Positions 20,594 to 28,007 of a stretch of 64,000 nucleotides of DNA are shown one piece after another; within the stretch, counting starts at the first letter, position 1, and each line of letters opens with the position of its first letter. Where the stretch lies: assembly GCF_013391405.1 (NCBI RefSeq), contig NZ_JACBFD010000007.1, forward strand, positions 62,001-126,000, given 5' to 3'. Made by a program: the position numbers and the translations under genes. The notes beneath the pieces were generated by a model. The model ran no database searches and was not told the DNA's origin. It worked only from the letters and a program-made list of their open reading frames with translations. This stretch comes from Staphylococcus sp. GSSP0090 (GTDB lineage: Bacteria; Bacillota; Bacilli; Staphylococcales; Staphylococcaceae).

Positions 20594-20713
20594 TTAAATC
20601 CTCCTCTCAAATAACAATCTTTTTCGACGTTTTTACAATGTTGATAATTTTCACATAACTTATAATGACATTATAGCATTTAAAAATATTAAATTATGAA
20701 AGGATGAACTGAA

Positions 20714-21580
20714 TTGACTAAACCTCAAATTGGTGTACAAATGATGATGCTTAAGCAGAAGGTAGAAAAAGAGGGCATCTATACGGTATTACAAAAACTA
20801 AGCAACCTTGGATACAATGCAGTAGAAGTTTCACAAATTGAAATGACAGAACATAACATTTCTGAAATGCAACGTGCAATTAAAGATTATGGCATCAATA
20901 TTGCTGCCATGTCTTGTGGTGTTGAAGATATATCAGATGACCAAAAATATCCCGGCGATACATTGCAAAATGATTTCGATAAAATTGTTGCAGATTGTAA
21001 AGCTGTAGATTGTACGATATTAAGAATAGGTATGTTGCCAATGAATTACATGGGATCAAAAGAGAGTACGTTAAATTTTGCCAAAATCTGTGATGAATAT
21101 GCAACGCGTTTAAAAGAAGAGGGCATTGATTTATATTATCATGCACATAATATAGAATTTGTACGTTATGACGGACAATTTATGCTTGATTTAATGCGTG
21201 ACCATACAAAATATTTAGGTTTTGAATTAGATGTACATTGGATTTGGCGTGCAGGTTTAAATCCTATTGAGGTCATACCGAATTACGCAAATAGAATTCG
21301 TGCAATTCATTTAAAAGACTATCGCATTGGTGAAATTGATATGTCTCAATATCCTGGTGAAGGTCAAGAAAAAATTTATTACATGCTACATATGATTACA
21401 CAATTTGCAGAACTTGGCGAAGGCACTTTACCTTTAAAAGAAATCATCGAAGTAGGCCTTGAAAGTGGCAGCGAATATTTCTTTGTAGAACAAGATGAAT
21501 TATATGGCGCCGACCCTTATGACTGTCTTGTTACAAGTCGAGATCACTTATTAGCATTGGGATATCAAAACTGGTTCTGA
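20714..21580 (+). CDS. Sugar phosphate isomerase/epimerase-like TIM-barrel protein
   Basis: A 288-residue AP-endonuclease-2 type TIM barrel. Putative divalent-metal and catalytic residues lie in Tyr-His-Ala-His-Asn (near 142), Glu-Leu-Asp-Val-His-Trp (near 172), Ala-Ile-His-Leu-Lys-Asp (near 196) and the C-terminal Glu in Phe-Val-Glu-Gln-Asp. Relatives include inosose dehydratase-like, xylose isomerase-like and 3-keto-glycoside-cleaving enzymes; the reaction here is unknown. The start is TTG 20714 after AAAGGATG. First gene downstream of the AraC regulator. Confidence 0.85.
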   Translation: MTKPQIGVQMMMLKQKVEKEGIYTVLQKLSNLGYNAVEVSQIEMTEHNISEMQRAIKDYGINIAAMSCGVEDISDDQKYPGDTLQNDFDKIVADCKAVDCTILRIGMLPMNYMGSKESTLNFAKICDEYATRLKEEGIDLYYHAHNIEFVRYDGQFMLDLMRDHTKYLGFELDVHWIWRAGLNPIEVIPNYANRIRAIHLKDYRIGEIDMSQYPGEGQEKIYYMLHMITQFAELGEGTLPLKEIIEVGLESGSEYFFVEQDELYGADPYDCLVTSRDHLLALGYQNWF

Positions 21581-21627
21581 TTAAGTAAATCTATCAACCA
21601 AAATTCGAATTAATTTATACATCGTTT

Positions 21628-21641
21628 TGAAACCGATTACA
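21628..21641 (+). promoter_or_regulatory. Perfect cre (CcpA operator) inside the sugar gene cluster
   Basis: TGAAACCGATTACA matches TGWAANCGNTNWCA at every position. It lies in the gap between the two TIM-barrel genes, 32 bases before the second start. It should make the downstream genes subject to glucose repression through CcpA, supporting a carbohydrate-catabolic role. Confidence 0.7.
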
Positions 21642-21672
21642 AATACTTTTGATTAAAGGGGGATTCGTGCTT

Positions 21673-22563
21673 ATGTTAAAAAATATAGCAATATCCGGTT
21701 TTTCTGATGAAATATCATCTGACCTAGAAACACAATTACAAAAAGTTAATGAATTAGGCATGAACTATATTTCATTACGTGGTATTGATGGCGAAAACAT
21801 TGGTCAATTCACAGTTGAAAAAATAAAAACTTCCGTTTTACCCAAATTAAAAAAATGGAATATTGGTGTGTCATCTATCGGTTCGCCAATCGGTAAAATA
21901 TATATTGAAGATGATGCAGCTTTCCAAGAACAACTAACTGTATTAAAAACAATGTGCGAAATTGCAAATGAACTAAATTGTCAGTATATACGCATTTTTA
22001 GTTTTTATATACCAAAAGAAGCTAATTTTGATGATTACGAATCACAGGTTATTTCTAAATTAAAACAATTTGCCGAAATTGCTGCGCAACACAATGTTAT
22101 TTTGTTGCACGAAAATGAAAAAGATATCTTTGGCGATATCGCACGTCGTTGTAAAGTCATCCTTGATAAAGTTGGTTCAACGCATTTTAAAGCCATTTTT
22201 GACTTTGCTAATTTTGTACAATGTGGTGAAGATACACAAGCATGTTATGAGCTCTTATCACAACATATCGAATATATACACATTAAAGATGCTGTTTATG
22301 AAGATAGTGTCAATGTGGTATGTGGTACAGGCGATGGTCAAATTGCCTCTATCCTTGAACAAGCTATCGATGCTGGTTATCAGGGCTTCTTAACTTTAGA
22401 ACCGCATCTCGTCGTTTTTGATGCCATTAAAGATTTAGAATTAGAACATTCTACAGAAACAATACAGAATACCGCAGCAAAAGATGGCGCGGAAGGATAT
22501 CAAATGCAATATGAAGCACTTTTAGATATTTTAAAAATTATTGAATTTAAGGAGAATGCATAA
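21673..22563 (+). CDS. Second sugar phosphate isomerase/epimerase-like TIM-barrel protein
   Basis: A 296-residue protein of the same fold as the gene before it but clearly divergent. It has Ser-Gly-Phe-Ser-Asp-Glu at the N-terminus, Leu-His-Glu-Asn-Glu-Lys (near 149), Phe-Asp-Phe-Ala-Asn-Phe (near 180), Ile-His-Ile-Lys-Asp (near 205) and Thr-Leu-Glu-Pro-His at about 247 as metal/active-site candidates. The start is taken as ATG 21673; GTG 21667 is an alternative closer to AAAGGGGG. The stop overlaps the start of the first dehydrogenase. Confidence 0.85.
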   Translation: MLKNIAISGFSDEISSDLETQLQKVNELGMNYISLRGIDGENIGQFTVEKIKTSVLPKLKKWNIGVSSIGSPIGKIYIEDDAAFQEQLTVLKTMCEIANELNCQYIRIFSFYIPKEANFDDYESQVISKLKQFAEIAAQHNVILLHENEKDIFGDIARRCKVILDKVGSTHFKAIFDFANFVQCGEDTQACYELLSQHIEYIHIKDAVYEDSVNVVCGTGDGQIASILEQAIDAGYQGFLTLEPHLVVFDAIKDLELEHSTETIQNTAAKDGAEGYQMQYEALLDILKIIEFKENA

Positions 22564-23705
22564 TGGATAAAGTTCGTTTAGGTATTGTTGGATTAGGCGC
22601 ACAAGGTGGTACATACGCAGGTTTTATCAATGATAATAAAATAACAAACTTAGAACTCGGTGCAATATGTGATATTGACCCAGATAAAAAAGCACTAGCT
22701 GCAGAAAAATATCCCGATGTACCATTCTATGAGAATTATATCGAAATGTTAGAAAGTGGAGATGTAGATGCTATTGTAACGACAGTGCCGCACTATTTGC
22801 ATACAGAAATTGGAAAAGAAGCATTATCACGAGATATTCATGCATTGCTAGAAAAACCAGGAGACATTTACGCAGAAAAAGTAAAAGAAATAAGTGATTT
22901 GGCCGCTTCGAAACCCAATTTAACATTTGGAATCTTTTTCAACCAAAGAACAAATCCGCTTTATCAAAAAGTAAAATCTTTAATTGATAACGGGGCAATT
23001 GGTGAAATTCGCCGAACAAATTGGATTATCACGACATGGTGGCGTCCACAAGCTTATTATGATCAAAGTTCATGGAGAGCAACGTGGTCTGGTGAAGGTG
23101 GCGGTGTGCTAGTAAACCAAGCGCCGCACCAAATTGATTTATTACAATGGTTATGTGGTTTACCAGAGAAAGTTTACGCTAATGTAAAATACGGTTATCA
23201 AAGAGATTTAAATGTAGATGATGATGTAACAACCGTATTAGACTACGGTAATGGAGCAACTGGTGTATTCATCACATGTACGCATGACATTATCGGTACG
23301 GACCGTTTAGAAATCACTGGTGATAAAGGGAAGATTTTAGTAGAAGACAGTAAAAAAATCACATTGAAACGCTTGAATCAATCGGAAACAAAAATGAACC
23401 AAACAATGACTTGGGAACAAGTGGCAGAGCTTTTCAAAGGTAACGATATGGGCGATAATTATGAAGAAGAAACGTTTGAATTTGAAAGCGTTTGGGGTCA
23501 ACAGCATATTAGTGTGTTAGAGAACTTTACTGCAAACATCTTGGATGGCACACCGCTAATTGCACCGGGTAGTGATGGTATCCATGGTGTAAACTTTGTC
23601 AATGCCATGTACTTGTCTAGCTGGTTAGGTAAGGAAGTATCACTACCAGTGGATCCGAATGAGTTTAAAAATGCATTACAAGAAAAAATCAATTCAGAGC
23701 AATAA
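22563..23705 (+). CDS. Gfo/Idh/MocA-family NAD(P)-dependent dehydrogenase
   Basis: A 380-residue oxidoreductase. The N-terminal Rossmann fold has Gly-Leu-Gly-Ala-Gln-Gly near residue 10, the family lysine is in Leu-Glu-Lys-Pro-Gly-Asp near 100, and the catalytic-side motif His-Gln-Ile-Asp-Leu-Leu lies near 190. Family members oxidise a sugar or cyclitol hydroxyl. Overlap by one base with the preceding isomerase gene indicates one operon. The substrate is unknown. Confidence 0.9.
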   Translation: MDKVRLGIVGLGAQGGTYAGFINDNKITNLELGAICDIDPDKKALAAEKYPDVPFYENYIEMLESGDVDAIVTTVPHYLHTEIGKEALSRDIHALLEKPGDIYAEKVKEISDLAASKPNLTFGIFFNQRTNPLYQKVKSLIDNGAIGEIRRTNWIITTWWRPQAYYDQSSWRATWSGEGGGVLVNQAPHQIDLLQWLCGLPEKVYANVKYGYQRDLNVDDDVTTVLDYGNGATGVFITCTHDIIGTDRLEITGDKGKILVEDSKKITLKRLNQSETKMNQTMTWEQVAELFKGNDMGDNYEEETFEFESVWGQQHISVLENFTANILDGTPLIAPGSDGIHGVNFVNAMYLSSWLGKEVSLPVDPNEFKNALQEKINSEQ

Positions 23706-23739
23706 TTTGTCACAACTTATAATCAATGGAGATGGTCAG

Positions 23740-24747
23740 ATGCTTAAAGTAGCTGTTGTTGGTCTTGGAGATATCTCTCATGTCCATATACACGCAATAC
23801 AAAATAGTACTAAAGCACAATTAGTCGCTGTTTGTGATGAAAAAGAAAAATTGAGACAGCATGTACCACATGTGAATTATTATAATGATTTACAAACAAT
23901 GATAGATTCTGAAACGTTAGACTGTGTTCATATTTGTTTACCACATTATTTGCATGTTTCAGCTACCACAACATGCGTAGAAAACGGCATCCATGTGCTA
24001 CAAGAGAAACCATTAGCTGTAAACGCTAAAGAGGGTCTTAAACTTGTAAAGCTTCAACGAAAGTATCCGAATATTAAAATTGGCATATGTTTCCAAAATC
24101 GATATAATACTACTTTCCAAGCATTACAAGACATTGTTGAAAGCAAATCGTATGGAGATGTAATTGGTGTAAAAGGGTTAGTTACGTGGTTTAGACCTGA
24201 ATCTTACTACACAGATAAGCCTTGGCGTGGTCAGATGGGTACTGCAGGTGGTGGTGTACTTATTAATCAATCCATTCACACATTAGATTTAATGCAACTT
24301 TTATGTGGACAAATTGCATCAATCAAAGGCTCTGTGTCTCAGCTGCTGGACTATGATATTGAAGTGGAAGATACTGCATCTGCACATATCAAGTTTAAAA
24401 ATGAAGCAAATGGCATGTTCTTTGCTACTAATGCAAACTTTGGAAATTCAAGCGTCGAATTACAGATTATCTTTGAAAATGAAAAATTCACAATTAAAGA
24501 TAATATTCTTACACGAGTAAATGAAAACGGCGAAAAAATTAAGATTGCTGAAGACGAAAAAATGTCTGGTAACAAAACATATTATGGCCCAAGTCACGGA
24601 AAATTAATTAATGCGTTTTACGATTCAATCAATAATGATGACGAAAACTTTATTCACCCTCAGGATGCTTTAACTTCTATAGCCATGATTGATGCCATAC
24701 AGAAATCATCAGAATCACTTAAAACCGTACAATTCGACAGTATTTAA
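23740..24747 (+). CDS. Second Gfo/Idh/MocA-family dehydrogenase
   Basis: A 335-residue oxidoreductase with Gly-Leu-Gly-Asp-Ile-Ser at the N-terminal NAD(P) site, Gln-Glu-Lys-Pro-Leu-Ala near 90 and Asn-Gln-Ser-Ile-His-Thr-Leu-Asp near 170. The start is ATG 23740 after GGAGATGG; an upstream frame extension into the previous gene has no ribosome binding site. Two dehydrogenases of one family beside two isomerase-like barrels suggest a multi-step oxidation and rearrangement pathway for one sugar-like substrate. Confidence 0.9.
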   Translation: MLKVAVVGLGDISHVHIHAIQNSTKAQLVAVCDEKEKLRQHVPHVNYYNDLQTMIDSETLDCVHICLPHYLHVSATTTCVENGIHVLQEKPLAVNAKEGLKLVKLQRKYPNIKIGICFQNRYNTTFQALQDIVESKSYGDVIGVKGLVTWFRPESYYTDKPWRGQMGTAGGGVLINQSIHTLDLMQLLCGQIASIKGSVSQLLDYDIEVEDTASAHIKFKNEANGMFFATNANFGNSSVELQIIFENEKFTIKDNILTRVNENGEKIKIAEDEKMSGNKTYYGPSHGKLINAFYDSINNDDENFIHPQDALTSIAMIDAIQKSSESLKTVQFDSI

Positions 24748-24763
24748 TATATCAAAATTTTCT

Positions 24764-24804
24764 ATGGTAGTATCGTCCTTACATGATGGTACTACCAATT
24801 TTTA
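24764..24804 (+). terminator. Terminator after the isomerase/dehydrogenase cluster
   Basis: GGTAGTA (24766-24772) pairs with TACTACC (24790-24796), then AATTTTTAT follows. Confidence 0.7.
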
Positions 24805-24923
24805 TTCATTGATGTTAGTTTAATATATTTTAAGCGTTGCAATTAAATGTACACACTTTAATTGATATTTGAACAGCACTTCCATTACACTTGATATAAT
24901 CTTATCGAAATGAAGGTGTTCAC

Positions 24924-25478
24924 ATGAATAACAACTCCAAAATCATATTAGATTTAGCTGTTACTTTAGACGGTTTTATTGAAGGTCCAAACGGAGAAAT
25001 CGATTGGTGTATTATGGACCCTGAGATGAATTTCACTACATTTTTAAAACAAATTGATGCAATCATTTACGGTCGTAAAAGTTATGATTTATGGGGAACG
25101 TATATACCTGATAACCAAGAAAATGATGAAGCATTCATGTGGCAATTAATTCATAACAAAAAGAAATATGTATTTTCAAGTCAATTACGTTCAAATGATG
25201 ATTTTACACAATTTATTAATCCTAAAAATATGAACACCACTGTAAATGAAATTAAATCACAACACCAAAAGGATATCTGGTTATATGGTGGTTCTAGCCT
25301 TATTAATTCATTCATTAAACATGATCTTATAGATGAATATCGATTATCCATTCATCCTGTAGTTTTAGGTACAGGTAAACCACTTTTTGAAAATATTTCC
25401 AAACGTCTTAATTTGTTACATGTACAAACAAACACATATCAAAGTGGCGTGGTTCAGTTAATTTATAGCAAGCATTGA
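24924..25478 (+). CDS. Dihydrofolate reductase-like (RibD C-terminal) family protein
   Basis: A 184-residue protein with the DHFR/RibD-C fold: Asp-Leu-Ala-Val-Thr-Leu-Asp-Gly at the N-terminus, Tyr-Gly-Arg-Lys-Ser-Tyr near 50, Leu-Tyr-Gly-Gly-Ser-Ser near 118 and Pro-Val-Val-Leu-Gly-Thr-Gly-Lys-Pro-Leu-Phe near 150. It is not the housekeeping DHFR, which is at 3310. An NADPH-dependent reductase of unknown substrate is the most I can say. Monocistronic, with AAGGTG upstream. Confidence 0.85.
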   Translation: MNNNSKIILDLAVTLDGFIEGPNGEIDWCIMDPEMNFTTFLKQIDAIIYGRKSYDLWGTYIPDNQENDEAFMWQLIHNKKKYVFSSQLRSNDDFTQFINPKNMNTTVNEIKSQHQKDIWLYGGSSLINSFIKHDLIDEYRLSIHPVVLGTGKPLFENISKRLNLLHVQTNTYQSGVVQLIYSKH

Positions 25479-25500
25479 TACTAAGTATTTAAACTCAAAA

Positions 25501-25545
25501 ATATCCCATCGATCACTTAAATAAGTAATCGGTGGGATATCTTCA
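25501..25545. terminator. Bidirectional terminator
   Basis: ATATCCCATCGAT pairs with ATCGGTGGGATAT (one G-T pair). The T tract is better on the minus strand, where it would end the small membrane protein gene; on the plus strand it follows the RibD-like gene. Confidence 0.65.
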
Positions 25546-25602
25546 TGCTTAATCATTTTCATAAAGCTAAACATTAATGCCAACAATATGAAATTTAAAT
25601 AT

Positions 25603-25803
25603 TTACGCTATATAAACAAACAATTCTATAACAGCAAGAATTAAAAAGACTAAAAACACTATGCCATATATGTTATTCTTCTTAGCGCTTTTATCGTTAG
25701 TATGCTTTTGTTTGGCTTTACTATTTAAATTAGAAAAGAAAGTGATGCCAGAATAAACAGCAATCAATATAGTTATTGCAAAAACAAACCATATACCAGT
25801 CAT
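25603..25803 (-). CDS. Small two-TM membrane protein
   Basis: A 66-residue protein with hydrophobic segments at about 3-25 and 47-65 joined by a Lys/Asn/Ser-rich loop, so both ends would lie outside and the positive loop inside the cell. The start is well supported by AGGAGGT six bases upstream. I do not recognise a family. It sits between the RibD-like and VOC genes on the opposite strand. Confidence 0.7.
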   Translation of the reverse strand: MTGIWFVFAITILIAVYSGITFFSNLNSKAKQKHTNDKSAKKNNIYGIVFLVFLILAVIELFVYIA

Positions 25804-26019
25804 ATTGCTACCTCCTATATATCATTTTACCTCTATTTTTTAATTTTCATTAAAAATGTTAAATATGCTATATGTCTATATTAATACATATTTTCAAAAC
25901 GTCCAATGCATAATCTTAAAAATTCATAAAACGTTCTTTACTCACAAACATCATCATATTAATCATATTAAAAATACGTTATAATAAATTGAAAAGTGAT
26001 AAATAAAGGGGTTAATATA

Positions 26020-26832
26020 ATGAATGGTCTAAGAAGTGTAACAACAGGGACAGATAATTTAGAAAAAACTAAAACTTTATTTAAAGATATACTTGGATTA
26101 AATGTTACTGATAAAGGTAACGCCTTACGCTTTGGAGATGCTGAACTCAATTCTGGTACACGTCTTCATTTTGTAGAAATTCCAAATTATCAAAATAGTG
26201 ATAATCATATAGAAAACATTGGCCTAAGGATTCCAAGTGATGAAGGTCTAGATGAATATAAAACCATTTTAGATCAACATGATATCAAACATAGTGAAAT
26301 AACAGATTTAAATGGACATCAGTATTTTGAGTTTAAGGATCAAAATAAGCAGTCTTTTAATATTTATTCAAATGAACATAATATAGGGGCGCCATTAGGT
26401 ATGCCTACATTTGATAGTACTGTTAACCCACTACATCAAATTCAAGGATTAGGTCCTGTTTTACTTAAGGTCAATGAATTATTATTAACTCAATCCATTT
26501 TAGATAAAGTATTCGGTTTAACACACTTTGCCGAATACGCACCACATCCAGATGCAGATTATAAAGTCCAAGTATTTCGTATAGGGGATGGTGGTCTAGG
26601 CGGGGAGTTGCATTTATATGCTGCTTCCAAAGAAATTAAAATGCCTGAACATGGTATCGTTGAACAAATTGAATTTGCAACTGAATCTAAATCACAATTC
26701 CAGAATGCATTACAACAACTAGAATCCATAGGCATTCCTTATCAATCATTAGACCAAGATGGCGAAAAGTCTCTTAGAATTAGTGAGAAAAGTGGTATCA
26801 CTTTCATATTAACTTTAGAAATCAAAGAATAA
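26020..26832 (+). CDS. Two-domain VOC (glyoxalase/dioxygenase-fold) protein
   Basis: A 270-residue protein built from two vicinal-oxygen-chelate domains (about 1-120 and 140-268). Candidate metal ligands are His54 and Glu in Tyr-Phe-Glu-Phe of the first half and His/Glu residues in Gly-Glu-Leu-His-Leu of the second. Relatives include ring-cleaving dioxygenase-like proteins and glyoxalases; the substrate is unknown. The start ATG 26020 follows AAAGGGG. A small gene lies 13 bases downstream. Confidence 0.8.
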   Translation: MNGLRSVTTGTDNLEKTKTLFKDILGLNVTDKGNALRFGDAELNSGTRLHFVEIPNYQNSDNHIENIGLRIPSDEGLDEYKTILDQHDIKHSEITDLNGHQYFEFKDQNKQSFNIYSNEHNIGAPLGMPTFDSTVNPLHQIQGLGPVLLKVNELLLTQSILDKVFGLTHFAEYAPHPDADYKVQVFRIGDGGLGGELHLYAASKEIKMPEHGIVEQIEFATESKSQFQNALQQLESIGIPYQSLDQDGEKSLRISEKSGITFILTLEIKE

Positions 26833-26845
26833 GCGAGGTATAAAT

Positions 26846-27049
26846 ATGTTACATGAAACTTGGAAAAATAACACACCTAAAAAGAAAGTAGAAGTTGTAC
26901 ATACAGATGCACAAAAATTCACTGTTTCAGATATGTTAACGATTGGTAAACAATACGATGTTATCAATGAAACTGAAGAGTATTATCAAATTATAGATAA
27001 CTCTGGACTTGTCGGCGGTTATTATAAAGATTATTTTAAAGAGGTTTAA
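26846..27049 (+). CDS. Small conserved protein, DUF6501-like
   Basis: A 67-residue protein starting Met-Leu-His-Glu-Thr-Trp and ending with Gly-Gly-Tyr-Tyr-Lys-Asp-Tyr-Phe, a pattern I associate with a small Staphylococcus/Bacillus family of SH3-like proteins without known function. It is likely cotranscribed with the VOC gene (13-base gap, GCGAGG before the ATG). Confidence 0.75.
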   Translation: MLHETWKNNTPKKKVEVVHTDAQKFTVSDMLTIGKQYDVINETEEYYQIIDNSGLVGGYYKDYFKEV

Positions 27050-27101
27050 ACTGAGTACAGTACGCGGAAGACTGTTTGCGTATTTTATAATACTTTTCTA
27101 A

Positions 27102-27152
27102 TAGGACTAGGGCATATGAATGATAAGCAATTCATGCCCCAGTCTATTTTTA
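27102..27152 (+). terminator. Terminator between the VOC operon and the MoxR-VWA operon
   Basis: GGACTAGGGCATATGAAT pairs with ATTCATGCCCCAGTC with small mismatches, followed by TATTTTT. It overlaps an apparent upstream extension of the MoxR reading frame, which argues against that extension being coding. Confidence 0.75.
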
Positions 27153-27203
27153 GTGATTGAAAAGCTTACACTGTTATACATTTCAAAAGGAGATTATGAG
27201 AAA

Positions 27204-27995
27204 ATGGCAAATACCAATTATATCAATAGAGATGAAACTGTATTTAATGATGCACAGTCATTAATGGAACTCAATAAAAATATATTACTAAAAGGTCCTA
27301 CTGGATCAGGAAAAACAAAATTGGCTGAAACACTAAGCGAGACTATGCATAGACCCATGCACCAAATTAATTGTTCTGTTGATTTAGATGCAGAAAGTCT
27401 ACTTGGGTTTAAAACGATACAAACAAACGAAAATGGAACTCAAGAAATTGTATTTATTGATGGCCCAGTCATTAAAGCTATGAAAGAAGGACATATCCTT
27501 TATATAGATGAAATTAATATGGCCAAGCCAGAAACGTTACCTATATTGAATGGTGTGTTAGATTATCGTAGAAAATTAACGAATCCATTTACAGGAGAAG
27601 TGGTTAACGCAGCACCAGGGTTTAACGTAATTGCAGCTATCAACGTAGGTTATATTGGTACATTACCAATGAACGAAGCATTAAAAAACCGTTTCGTAGT
27701 TATTCAAGTTGATTATATTGATGGAGATATTTTAAGTGATGTGATCAAACAACAAAGCCAACTCAGTGATGACACAATGATCCAAAAGATAATTAAATTC
27801 AATGAAGATCTACGTACAATGACGAAACAAGGGCAAATTTCTGAAGAAGCGGCAAGTATAAGAGCGTTAATAGATCTAAGTGATTTAGCTACAATTATGC
27901 CAATCGAGCGTGCGATTCAACGTACAATCATTGACAAACTTGAGGATGAACGTGAGCAACAAGCTATTTTAAATGCAGTAGAATTAAATTTTTAG
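27204..27995 (+). CDS. MoxR-type AAA+ ATPase
   Basis: A 263-residue AAA+ protein. Walker A is Gly-Pro-Thr-Gly-Ser-Gly-Lys-Thr near residue 29, Walker B is Leu-Tyr-Ile-Asp-Glu-Ile-Asn near 95, and the sensor/arginine-finger region includes Leu-Lys-Asn-Arg-Phe. The start ATG 27204 follows AAAAGGAG. MoxR ATPases work with a VWA partner as metal-insertion or assembly chaperones; the partner is the next gene, 12 bases away. The client here is unknown. Confidence 0.9.
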   Translation: MANTNYINRDETVFNDAQSLMELNKNILLKGPTGSGKTKLAETLSETMHRPMHQINCSVDLDAESLLGFKTIQTNENGTQEIVFIDGPVIKAMKEGHILYIDEINMAKPETLPILNGVLDYRRKLTNPFTGEVVNAAPGFNVIAAINVGYIGTLPMNEALKNRFVVIQVDYIDGDILSDVIKQQSQLSDDTMIQKIIKFNEDLRTMTKQGQISEEAASIRALIDLSDLATIMPIERAIQRTIIDKLEDEREQQAILNAVELNF

Positions 27996-28007
27996 TGAGG
28001 GATAAGC

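Noticed and set aside
23485..23498. cre-like TGAAAGCGTTTGGG inside the first dehydrogenase gene
   Set aside because: Only the left half and core match; it is within coding sequence and explained by conserved codons.
27120..27203. N-terminal extension of the MoxR ATPase by 28 residues
   Set aside because: The segment is part of a terminator hairpin and has no ribosome binding site, whereas ATG 27204 follows AAAAGGAG.
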